Shown here: in pieces, positions 40,551 to 46,839 of the stretch | How positions within the stretch are numbered: the first letter of the stretch is position 1 | Layout: every line of letters begins with the position of its first letter | NCBI RefSeq assembly: GCF_002005565.1 | Contig: NZ_BDJC01000039.1 | Span: 1 to 64,000 of the forward strand | From: Streptomyces sp. JHA26 | GTDB taxonomy: Bacteria; Actinomycetota; Actinomycetes; Streptomycetales; Streptomycetaceae | Reading direction: 5' to 3' | DNA length: 64,000 bases | Position numbers and translations under genes: made by a program | Notes under the pieces: model-generated | Seen by the model: only the letters and a program-made list of their open reading frames with translations | Databases searched by the model: none | What the model was told of the DNA's origin: nothing

Positions 40551-41393
40551 TCAGGCCGTGGCGCGGCGGACGTCGATGTTGCCGTACCGGGTGCGAGCGC
40601 GGATCTTGACGGTGTCCTCGGCCTCCCCGGGGGCGCCGGACGCGGTGAGCGCGTTGCGCACCCGCCCGGCGTCCGCGTGCGCGTCGAGCCAGGCGGCCGT
40701 GCCCTCGCGGATGCCGATCTCGATGGCGCCGTAGGAGGTCTCCAGCTGCACCTCGCCGCGGGCCACCTCGCCCACCCGCAGCGCACCGTGGGCGGTGGTG
40801 GCGGCGAGCGAGCCCTCGGCACGGGTGATGGTGATGTCGCCGTTGGCGTGGCTCACCCGCAGGTCGCCGACGGCGGTGCCGACGGTCGTGGAACCGTGCG
40901 ACTTCTTCAGGACGGCGGGGCCTTCGAGGAGGCCGACGCGCACGCTGCCGGAGCTGGTGGTGATCTCGGCCGCACCCTCCACCCGGTCCACGGTGACCGA
41001 GCCGTGGGAGGCGGTCAGGTGGAGCGGGCCGGTCGTGTCCAGGCGGACGTCACCGCCCGAGGTCTTCACCCGGACCTCGCCGAGCCGGCCCTCGCCGAGC
41101 ACCTGGGTCCAGGAGCCGGTCACGTCGACGCTCGAGCCCGCGGGCAGCTCCACCGTCACGTCGACGGCGCCGGTGGGCCCGATGAAGCGGCGCTCCCTCG
41201 TGCTGACCGTCAGGACGCCGCCCGTGAAGGAGACCTCGGTCTGCTCGGCGGCCCGCACGTCCTTGTCCCGCTTCGGGTCGCCGGGCCGCACCGAGACGAC
41301 CGTGTCGGTGCGGTCGCCCGCGGTGAGCTGGAGGGAACCCGCGCCCACGTGGGCGGTCACCGCGATGGGTCCGGGAGTGTCGAAAGAAGGCAT
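40551..41393 (-). CDS. DUF4097-family beta-helix protein
   Basis: A 280-residue protein with many short beta-strand repeats, each with a 'SGxVxV'-like core: 'TSGGDVRLDTTGPLHLTASH', 'GSVTVDRVEGAAEITTSSGS', 'VRVGLLEGPAVLKKSHGSTT', 'GDLRVSHANGDITITRAEGS', 'AHGALRVGEVARGEVQLETS' and 'YGAIEIGIREG'. This is the DUF4097 right-handed beta-helix. It has no signal peptide, so it is cytosolic; its function is unknown, but the family usually sits beside small RHH, HTH or anti-sigma-like genes. Here it follows an RHH protein by 101 bp and is probably under its control. Confidence 0.88.
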   Translation of the reverse strand: MPSFDTPGPIAVTAHVGAGSLQLTAGDRTDTVVSVRPGDPKRDKDVRAAEQTEVSFTGGVLTVSTRERRFIGPTGAVDVTVELPAGSSVDVTGSWTQVLGEGRLGEVRVKTSGGDVRLDTTGPLHLTASHGSVTVDRVEGAAEITTSSGSVRVGLLEGPAVLKKSHGSTTVGTAVGDLRVSHANGDITITRAEGSLAATTAHGALRVGEVARGEVQLETSYGAIEIGIREGTAAWLDAHADAGRVRNALTASGAPGEAEDTVKIRARTRYGNIDVRRATA

Positions 41394-41494
41394 GGCTGTA
41401 CCGTCCTCATGAGTCCGTGGGGCGTCCCCGCTGGTGGGACGTGGTGTGAGTGCTGCGCTTCCGTGCGGGCGGTGCGGTGCGGGCGTGGGCGCGG

Positions 41495-42022
41495 CTAGCG
41501 CACCCAGCCGGTGAAGCTCTCTCCGACGTTGCGGGCCCGTTCCGTCGTGCGCGGCGTGCCGCCGCCCTCGACCGCGGCCGAGACGGCCCGCACCAGCCAG
41601 GCGTTGACCGAGAGGCCCTCACGGCTCGCGGCCTCCTCGGCGCGCGCCTTGAGGTGGGCCGGCAGCCGCAGGTTGACGCGGGCGACGCCTCCCTCGTCGC
41701 CGTCGGCCGGGGTCGGGGCCGGGGTGGGGAGCGGTCCGGCGGGTACGGCCGCCGGCTCCGGGAAGGTGCCGCCGTCGGTGGGCGGCGGTGTCACCACGAA
41801 GTCGGGGTCCAGTCCGCGCAGCCGTACGTCGACCGAGCCGGGGGCGAGTTCCCGGGTGATCTCGTCCATCGCGGCGGAGAGCACGTTGAGCATGGTCAGC
41901 CGGGTCACCGACTCCAGGGGAGCCGTGAGTCGCTCGGCCAGCTCGCGGGCTTCGCCACCGCCGGCCTCGGCGGCCACCACGAGTTCGCGGCGGAGGGAGT
42001 CGACATACGGGGTGAGGTCCAT
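41495..42022 (-). CDS. Ribbon-helix-helix (HicB-like) DNA-binding protein
   Basis: A 175-residue regulator. The N-terminal helical half has 'MDLTPYVDSLRRELVVAAEA' and 'RELAERLTAPLESVTRLTML'; a Pro/Ala-rich linker follows (about 95-115). The C-terminal RHH/HicB antitoxin-like domain is 'ARVNLRLPAHLKARAEEAAS' and 'REGLSVNAWLVRAVSAAVEG'. No HicA toxin is nearby, so this is probably a stand-alone repressor rather than a toxin-antitoxin part. Two overlapping palindromes at its start codon suggest autoregulation. The same element upstream of gtrA hints that it also controls that gene. Confidence 0.88.
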   Translation of the reverse strand: MDLTPYVDSLRRELVVAAEAGGGEARELAERLTAPLESVTRLTMLNVLSAAMDEITRELAPGSVDVRLRGLDPDFVVTPPPTDGGTFPEPAAVPAGPLPTPAPTPADGDEGGVARVNLRLPAHLKARAEEAASREGLSVNAWLVRAVSAAVEGGGTPRTTERARNVGESFTGWVR

Positions 42023-42051
42023 GACACCATGGTGGCACCATGATGGCATCA
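42022..42051 (-). promoter_or_regulatory. Overlapping operator palindromes at the RHH gene start
   Basis: Two perfect 13-bp palindromes, ATGGTGGCACCAT (42029-42041) and ATGATGGCATCAT (42040-42052), overlap by 2 bp and share the half-site ATGRTG/CAYCAT. RHH repressors bind such closely spaced repeats cooperatively. They begin just before the ATG of the RHH gene on its strand. Confidence 0.8.
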
Positions 42052-42191
42052 TATGCAAGCACTCGGGGCGCCGCTCGCGCGAGAGAGTGACAGAAACCGC
42101 CCTGACCTGCGGAAATGTCACCGCACCTAATTCGTTCGACCACGGCGGCAGCGCGTCGAGGCACCTTCGGTGGCGTGAAGTGGCGCCGCAT

Positions 42192-42207
42192 GGTGCCACA
42201 TGGCACC
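42192..42207 (+). promoter_or_regulatory. Third ATGGTG-type dyad upstream of the 112-aa membrane gene
   Basis: GGTGCC-ACAT-GGCACC is a perfect inverted repeat, preceded by GCGCC and followed by GGTTGGCGTCA, with the same GGTGSC/GSCACC half-sites as the RHH operators. It lies 152 bp upstream of the ATG at 42359. The rest of the gap 42053-42358 shows no gene. Confidence 0.5.
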
Positions 42208-42358
42208 GGTTGGCGTCATCGTTGCCGGGCCGCACGCCCGAAGGAGCGCACCGCCGGGCCCACCCGCCTCCCATACCCACGTCGACCCAGGCGTTTTGTC
42301 TTCCTTGTCCGCTGGTAACCCGTTCGGAGCACACCCACCACACGACGAGGTGAGGACC

Positions 42359-42697
42359 ATGGTGTTGCTGGGGCTTCTGCTCATGGCCGGTGCCGCCGCC
42401 TTCGCGGGCCTGCTGATCGCGTACAACCTGTCCGGCGGTCCGGACTACACGGTGACCCTGTTGGGGAGCCAGCCGTTCACGATCAACACCCTCGGGGCGT
42501 TCCTCGGCGGTATCGCCCTGACGCTGGTCTTCGGCCTGGGCATGTGGCTGCTGCTGGCCGGCACGATGCTGGCGCGGCGCCGCGGCAGGAGGCGCCGGCT
42601 GGAGGGAGGGGGCCGCACCGGCGTCGGGGACGGGACGGCGGAACGCCACCGCCCGGCCGCCCACCGGCCCCGCTGGCTCCGGCCGCACAGCCACTGA
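42359..42697 (+). CDS. Small membrane protein (112 aa)
   Basis: A 112-residue protein with two spans, 'VLLGLLLMAGAAAFAGLLIA' (2-21) and 'TLGAFLGGIALTLVFGLGMW' (44-63), then 'LLLAGTMLARRRGRRRRL' and a long basic His-rich cytosolic tail. The 'LLLAGTMLARRRGRR' motif follows the general form of LapA-type and DUF6458-like actinobacterial proteins, but I cannot assign one. ATG has GAGGTGAGG 6 bases upstream. It is monocistronic, with glutathione peroxidase 52 bp further. Confidence 0.8.
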   Translation: MVLLGLLLMAGAAAFAGLLIAYNLSGGPDYTVTLLGSQPFTINTLGAFLGGIALTLVFGLGMWLLLAGTMLARRRGRRRRLEGGGRTGVGDGTAERHRPAAHRPRWLRPHSH

Positions 42698-42749
42698 ACT
42701 GGAGGGCGGCGCCCCGTCGCCGCCCGCCCCGCACCGCTAGCATCCGTCC

Positions 42750-43271
42750 ATGACGACCTCAGAGAACGCCCGCAGCAACGACGGCCTCCCCCTCGACGTC
42801 GAGATCGGCGCCCTCCAGGGCGGGTCCGCCGACCTCTCCCGGTACGCCGGCCAGGTGGTGCTGGTGGTCAACGTGGCCTCCAAGTGCGGGCTGACCCCGC
42901 AGTACTCCGGTCTGGAGCGGCTGCACGAGCGGTACGCGGAGCGGGGCTTCACCGTGCTCGGCGTGCCGTGCAACCAGTTCATGGGACAGGAGCCCGGCAG
43001 CGCCGACGAGATCGCCGAGTTCTGCTCGGCGACGTACGGGGTCACCTTCCCGATGACCGAGAAGGTGGACGTCAACGGGGAGGGCCGGCACCCGCTGTAC
43101 GACCGCCTGACCGGCTTCGCCGACGCCGAGGGCCACAGCGGGGACGTCCGCTGGAACTTCGAGAAGTTCCTGATCGGCCGGGACGGCAAGGTCGCCGCCC
43201 GCTTCTCGCCGCAGACCGAGCCCGAGTCGACGGAGGTCGTCGCGGCCGTCGAGGAACTCCTCGTCGGCTGA
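42750..43271 (+). CDS. Glutathione peroxidase-like thiol peroxidase
   Basis: A 173-residue cytosolic peroxidase. The peroxidatic Cys46 lies in 'VNVASKCGLTPQYSGLERLH', the catalytic Gln80 in 'PCNQFMGQEPG', and the Trp135-Asn136 pair in 'VRWNFEKFLIGRDG', completing the usual tetrad. Cys92 in 'IAEFCSATYGVTFP' is placed as the resolving cysteine, so it probably uses thioredoxin rather than glutathione (actinomycetes lack glutathione and use mycothiol). The 'GLxPQYxGLExL' pattern is complete. It reduces H2O2 or organic hydroperoxides. Confidence 0.95.
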   Translation: MTTSENARSNDGLPLDVEIGALQGGSADLSRYAGQVVLVVNVASKCGLTPQYSGLERLHERYAERGFTVLGVPCNQFMGQEPGSADEIAEFCSATYGVTFPMTEKVDVNGEGRHPLYDRLTGFADAEGHSGDVRWNFEKFLIGRDGKVAARFSPQTEPESTEVVAAVEELLVG

Positions 43272-43366
43272 CCGGACGGACGGGCCGGTTGACCTTGCCC
43301 CTGGGACAGGGCCGAGCCTCGTCCTCACCGGGCGGAACAGGCCGCCCGGTGACGGAGGACGACGGC

Positions 43367-44227
43367 GTGGACGACGCGCGCGACGACGAGTTGCTGACCA
43401 TCGGGGTGTTCGCCGCGCGGGCCCGGTTGTCGGCCAAGGCCCTGCGGTTGTACGACCGCCTGGGCCTGCTGACGCCGGCCCACGTGGACGAGACCACCGG
43501 CTACCGCTACTACCGGACCGGCCAGGTCGAACGCGCCCGGCTCGTGGCACTGCTGCGGCAGCTGGACATGCCGTTGGCCCGGGTCGCCGAGGTGGTCCGG
43601 GCGGACGGGCCCGGGGCGGCCGGGTTGCTCGGCGCGTACTGGGCGGACGTGGAGGCGCGTTTCGCCGGGCAGCGCACGCTCGCCGTCTATCTCCGTGCAC
43701 GGCTGTCGGGAAAGGACTCCGAGGTGTACGAGACGTTCGCGGTAGAGACGGTGGACGTGCCCGGGCAGGTACTGATCACCGAGACCCGGCACACGCGGGC
43801 GCACGAGCTGCCGGCGTGGATCGGTGCTTCGCTGGGACGGCTGGAGGAGGCGGCCCGCGACTGCGGGGGCGTGGTTGCGGCGCCGTTCGTCCTCTACCAC
43901 TCCGAGGTGTCGTTGGACAGCGACGGCCCGGCCGAGTCGTGCGTGCCGGTCGCCGACGAGGCGGCGGCGCGGGCATGGGTGGAACGGCACGGGCGCACCT
44001 GGGAGACGCGGGTGCGGGTGGAGCCGGCCCGGCGGCTGGCCTTCACCCGGATCACCAAGGCCCAGGTGGCCCATCCGCAGATCCTGGCGGCCTTCGAGGC
44101 GGTGGAGGCGTGGATCGCCGACCGGGGTCTGACGGTGGACGGGCCGTGCCGTGAGGTGTACTTCGCCGACTGGGACGCGGCCGGGCCGGAGGATCCGGTG
44201 TGCGACGTGGCGTTCCCGGTGAGGTGA
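43367..44227 (+). CDS. MerR-family regulator with GyrI-like effector domain
   Basis: A 286-residue regulator. The MerR wHTH is 'ELLTIGVFAARARLSAKALR', 'LYDRLGLLTPAHVDETTGYR', 'YYRTGQVERARLVALLRQLD' (about residues 8-70), then a helix 'RVAEVVRADGPGAAGLLGAY'. The C-terminal half is a GyrI/AraC_E_bind-like ligand-binding domain ('RTWETRVRVEPARRLAFTRI', 'VDGPCREVYFADWDAAGPED'), the BmrR/multidrug-sensing architecture. GTG at 43367 has GGAGG 8 bases upstream; GTG at 43349 is the alternative. It is 95 bp after glutathione peroxidase and could be cotranscribed with it. Confidence 0.9.
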   Translation: MDDARDDELLTIGVFAARARLSAKALRLYDRLGLLTPAHVDETTGYRYYRTGQVERARLVALLRQLDMPLARVAEVVRADGPGAAGLLGAYWADVEARFAGQRTLAVYLRARLSGKDSEVYETFAVETVDVPGQVLITETRHTRAHELPAWIGASLGRLEEAARDCGGVVAAPFVLYHSEVSLDSDGPAESCVPVADEAAARAWVERHGRTWETRVRVEPARRLAFTRITKAQVAHPQILAAFEAVEAWIADRGLTVDGPCREVYFADWDAAGPEDPVCDVAFPVR

Positions 44228-44245
44228 CCGTGCCGCCGGAGTGAA

Positions 44246-44290
44246 CAGGGCCCTCTCGGCAAGGTCGGCGAACTGGCCGAGAGGGCCCTG
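44246..44290. terminator. Bidirectional terminator between the MerR and DUF397 genes
   Basis: CAGGGCCCTCTCGGC (44246-44260) pairs perfectly over 15 bp with GCCGAGAGGGCCCTG (44276-44290). It lies between convergent stops at 44227 and 44322. Confidence 0.9.
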
Positions 44291-44321
44291 CCGGCGGCGC
44301 CGGGGGTCGTGCGCGGAGTCG

Positions 44322-44513
44322 TCAGCCCTTGACCGAGGTCACGAAGGCGTTCCACGCGTCGGCGGGGAACGCCAGGACCGGACCCTCGGGGACCTTGGAG
44401 TCACGGACGGCGAGAGCCGCCACGACGGGGGACTTGACCTCGACGCACGCGCCGTTCCCTCCGGAGTAGGAGGACTTGGTCCAAGATTCCGTGGCGCCCT
44501 GAAGAATTGCCAT
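44322..44513 (-). CDS. DUF397-domain small protein
   Basis: A 63-residue protein, 'WTKSSYSGGNGACVEVKSPV' then 'AVRDSKVPEGPVLAFPADAW', 'NAFVTSVKG': the complete DUF397 signature (W-K-S-S-Y-S-x-x-x-x-x-C-V-E, R-D-S-K, W-x-x-F). These small proteins act with a paired XRE/DUF5753 protein, which here lies upstream on the same strand. In S. coelicolor such pairs (WhiJ-like, AbaA-like) modulate development and antibiotic production. The ATG follows 'GCCATGTCTGC' on the plus strand. Confidence 0.92.
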   Translation of the reverse strand: MAILQGATESWTKSSYSGGNGACVEVKSPVVAALAVRDSKVPEGPVLAFPADAWNAFVTSVKG

Positions 44514-44685
44514 GTCTGCTCCGATGGCGAGTGAGTGTGGTTTACGCCAATGACACGTGATCTTTGGCGTGATCGACGCTACTCGCTGACCTCGCCGATC
44601 GGAGCGGCCATTCACCCGACCGGATGGCATATTCCAGGCGACTCTTCCAGAACGGCATGGCAGGGGTGTAACATCCCGCCGCCTC

Positions 44686-45543
44686 TCAGCGCGCGTACTC
44701 CTTCGCCACGTCCTCGATGAGCTGGCGGGACTGCTCCACGTTCAGTGCCTGGGCCCGCAGGTGCTCGTACATCACCGTGTACTTCTGCACGTCCTGGGCC
44801 TTTTCCAGGTACAGGTCGCTGGTGACGCCCTCGATGTAGACGACGCTGGAGTCGGCCGCGTCGGCGAACTCCAGGATGGAGTACTGGCCGTTGATACCGG
44901 GGTGCGCCCCGACGTCGTACGGCAGCACCTGCACGGTGATGTGCGGCAGCTGCGACATCTCGGCGACGTGCTCCAGCTGTTCGCGCATCACCTGCTTGCC
45001 GCCCACCACCCGGCGCAGCGACGCCTCGTCGAGGACCACCCACAGCCGCAGGGGGTTGCTCTCGGCGGAGATGCGCTCCTGACGCCTTATGCGGACCTGG
45101 ACCCGCTTCTCGATGTCGGCGACCGACGTCTCGGGCAACGCGCCCTGGATCAGGGCCTCGGCGTACGGCCGGGTCTGCAACAGGCCGGTGATGATCTGGG
45201 GTTCGTACGTCCGGAGCGACTCGGCGTCGGTCTCCAGGCCGATGTAGACGCTGTACGGGATGTCCCCGAAGGCGTGCCACCAGCCCTGCTGGCGCGAGTC
45301 CTTCGCCATCTGCATCAGCGAGTCGACGATCCGCTGGTCCTCGACCTCGTAGACCCCGCACAGGTCGCGGACGTCGCGCTGGCTGATGCTGCGCCGGCCG
45401 TTCTCCAGGCGGCTGATCTTCGACTGCGAGACCAGCAGCCGCTCCGCCACCTCCTCCGCCGTCATGCCCTTGAGCTCGCGGAGCCGACGCAGCTCCTGGC
45501 CCAGCCGGCGCCGCCTGACGGTGGGATTGACATTGGACGCCAC
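44686..45543 (-). CDS. XRE-family regulator with DUF5753 domain
   Basis: A 285-residue protein. The HTH_31 is 'RRRLGQELRRLRELKGMTAE', 'EVAERLLVSQSKISRLENGR' (about residues 10-60), and the DUF5753 C-terminus has 'YEPQIITGLLQTRPYAEALI', 'RIRRQERISAESNPLRLWVV', 'VMREQLEHVAEMSQLPHITV' and 'VGAHPGINGQYSILEFADAA'. GTG at 45543 (MASNVNPTVRRRR...) has GGAGG 10 bases upstream and gives the usual streptomycete N-terminus; an ATG at 45573 is possible. DUF397 lies 172 bp downstream, forming the usual pair. These act as signal-responsive regulators of differentiation. Confidence 0.93.
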   Translation of the reverse strand: MASNVNPTVRRRRLGQELRRLRELKGMTAEEVAERLLVSQSKISRLENGRRSISQRDVRDLCGVYEVEDQRIVDSLMQMAKDSRQQGWWHAFGDIPYSVYIGLETDAESLRTYEPQIITGLLQTRPYAEALIQGALPETSVADIEKRVQVRIRRQERISAESNPLRLWVVLDEASLRRVVGGKQVMREQLEHVAEMSQLPHITVQVLPYDVGAHPGINGQYSILEFADAADSSVVYIEGVTSDLYLEKAQDVQKYTVMYEHLRAQALNVEQSRQLIEDVAKEYAR

Positions 45544-45814
45544 GGGACGTGCACCTCCGGCTGCGTGACTCATACCTGCCACTTTGCGTATCTGCTGTTG
45601 AGCAGACTGCCACCAAGACGCTTTCCGCCGCTGGCAAACAATCAATATGCGCTGCGTGCACGCCGGTTCGGGGACGCGCCGCGCATACGGCCGCGCGGGG
45701 CGGCGGGTCCGGCCGCGCCCGGGCGTGCCGGACGTACGGTCGGCCCCGCCACCCCGCGCGGACCTGCGGCTCCCGTGACCGGGCCTCAGGGACTGTCGGT
45801 GCGGCGGTACGACG

Positions 45815-45872
45815 GTGCGTGGTGGTCGTGCGTGGTGCGTGGTCGTGCGGGCCGTGCGTGGTCGTGCGTGGG
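45815..45872. repeat. GTGCGTGGTCGTGCGTGG-type repeats
   Basis: Five or six copies of GTGCGTGG separated by GTC, GT or GGTC fill about 58 bp of the 345-bp gap between the XRE start (45543) and the GPP34 stop (45889). No gene is seen in this gap, and the remainder (45544-45814) shows only the XRE promoter region. Confidence 0.7.
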
Positions 45873-45888
45873 GTGCCGGTGACGCGGC

Positions 45889-46647
45889 TCAGTGGACCAC
45901 GGCACGTGCCATGGATCCGTGGCGCGGCTGCGCCGGAACACCACGGGCGGGTTCCGGGACGGACCTCGCCCCCGGTCCCGCGGCCGGCCTGCCGACCGGT
46001 GCCGGGCTGCGGCGCGACTGGGCCGCCGCACCGTTCTGGACGTCCATCACCGCGTGCGCCACCAGACCCCCCATGGGGTCGTGCCTGATGAGGTCCCGCA
46101 GTCGGGACCGCGACGAGCGTCCTTCGTTGCCCGGGTACAGGTGCTTGCCGAGACCGACCGCGTGGGCCAGCGCGGCGAGCGCCGCGGTCCGCGGGTCCGG
46201 CGGTACGCCGGTGCGGATCGCCGAGTCCAGCCGGGCCTTGATCTCCCGGCTGATCGCCGTGTCCGTCGCCTGGTAGCGAGTCGTCGGCAGCACTCCGCAC
46301 ATCTGGCCCTCCACGGCATGCACCATGCCGCAGCGTTCCAGATGCGAGAGGTAGGTCTGGCGCAGCCCCAGGCGGGGCCCGCCGATCCAGTTGACCGCCC
46401 GTACGGGAGCGCCACGCCTTCGCAGCAGCTCCAACGCGCAGTCGAGTGTCGGATCTCCAGTCGGCCGTGGGGCCACCACGGCGATACGATCCCCGTCTGG
46501 GGCTATCCGTCCGGCCAGCGCCAGCTCCACCAGCTGTGCTCCGGCCAGACCGAGGTCGAGCGACTGCGGCTGTGCGGTGGTACCCGTGGTCGGGTCCAGC
46601 GCCAGCAGCAGAAGCTCCTCCGGAAGTGTTCTGCGGCTCCTGCCCAT
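45889..46647 (-). CDS. GPP34-family (GOLPH3/Vps74-like) phosphoprotein
   Basis: A 252-residue protein. 'TLPEELLLLALDPTTGTTA' near the N-terminus, 'LDLGLAGAQLVELALAGRIA', 'DGDRIAVVAPRPTGDPTLDC' and 'ALELLRRR' follow the GPP34 helical-bundle pattern; 'GLGKHLYPGNEGRSSRSRLR' near residue 165 is the conserved C-terminal segment. In eukaryotes the fold binds PI4P. Bacterial members are common in Streptomyces and their role is unknown. A low-complexity Pro/Arg tail ends the protein. It shares the strand of the XRE/DUF397 pair downstream. Confidence 0.88.
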   Translation of the reverse strand: MGRSRRTLPEELLLLALDPTTGTTAQPQSLDLGLAGAQLVELALAGRIAPDGDRIAVVAPRPTGDPTLDCALELLRRRGAPVRAVNWIGGPRLGLRQTYLSHLERCGMVHAVEGQMCGVLPTTRYQATDTAISREIKARLDSAIRTGVPPDPRTAALAALAHAVGLGKHLYPGNEGRSSRSRLRDLIRHDPMGGLVAHAVMDVQNGAAAQSRRSPAPVGRPAAGPGARSVPEPARGVPAQPRHGSMARAVVH

Positions 46648-46839
46648 CCATGCCTCCCCGCGTGGATGACAGACAGGGTGACCCCTCTCACATTGGTCTG
46701 TCGAGGGTGCGTGACCGGTTCGTAGTGGAACCAGTAGGTATGTCGTTCTCGTCTACCGCGTGGGTTCCAGCCGTACACAGGACACTGGTACATGGTTCGG
46801 TAGCGCACACAGAACGTGCGGCGCATGGAGGAGGCATCG

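Noticed and set aside
41495-42022. HicA-HicB toxin-antitoxin pair
   Set aside because: The RHH protein is HicB-like, but no HicA-sized toxin lies next to it; the neighbour is DUF4097.
44612-46651. Minus-strand frame of ~680 codons over GPP34 and XRE genes
   Set aside because: It overlaps two real genes in other frames and shows no domain.
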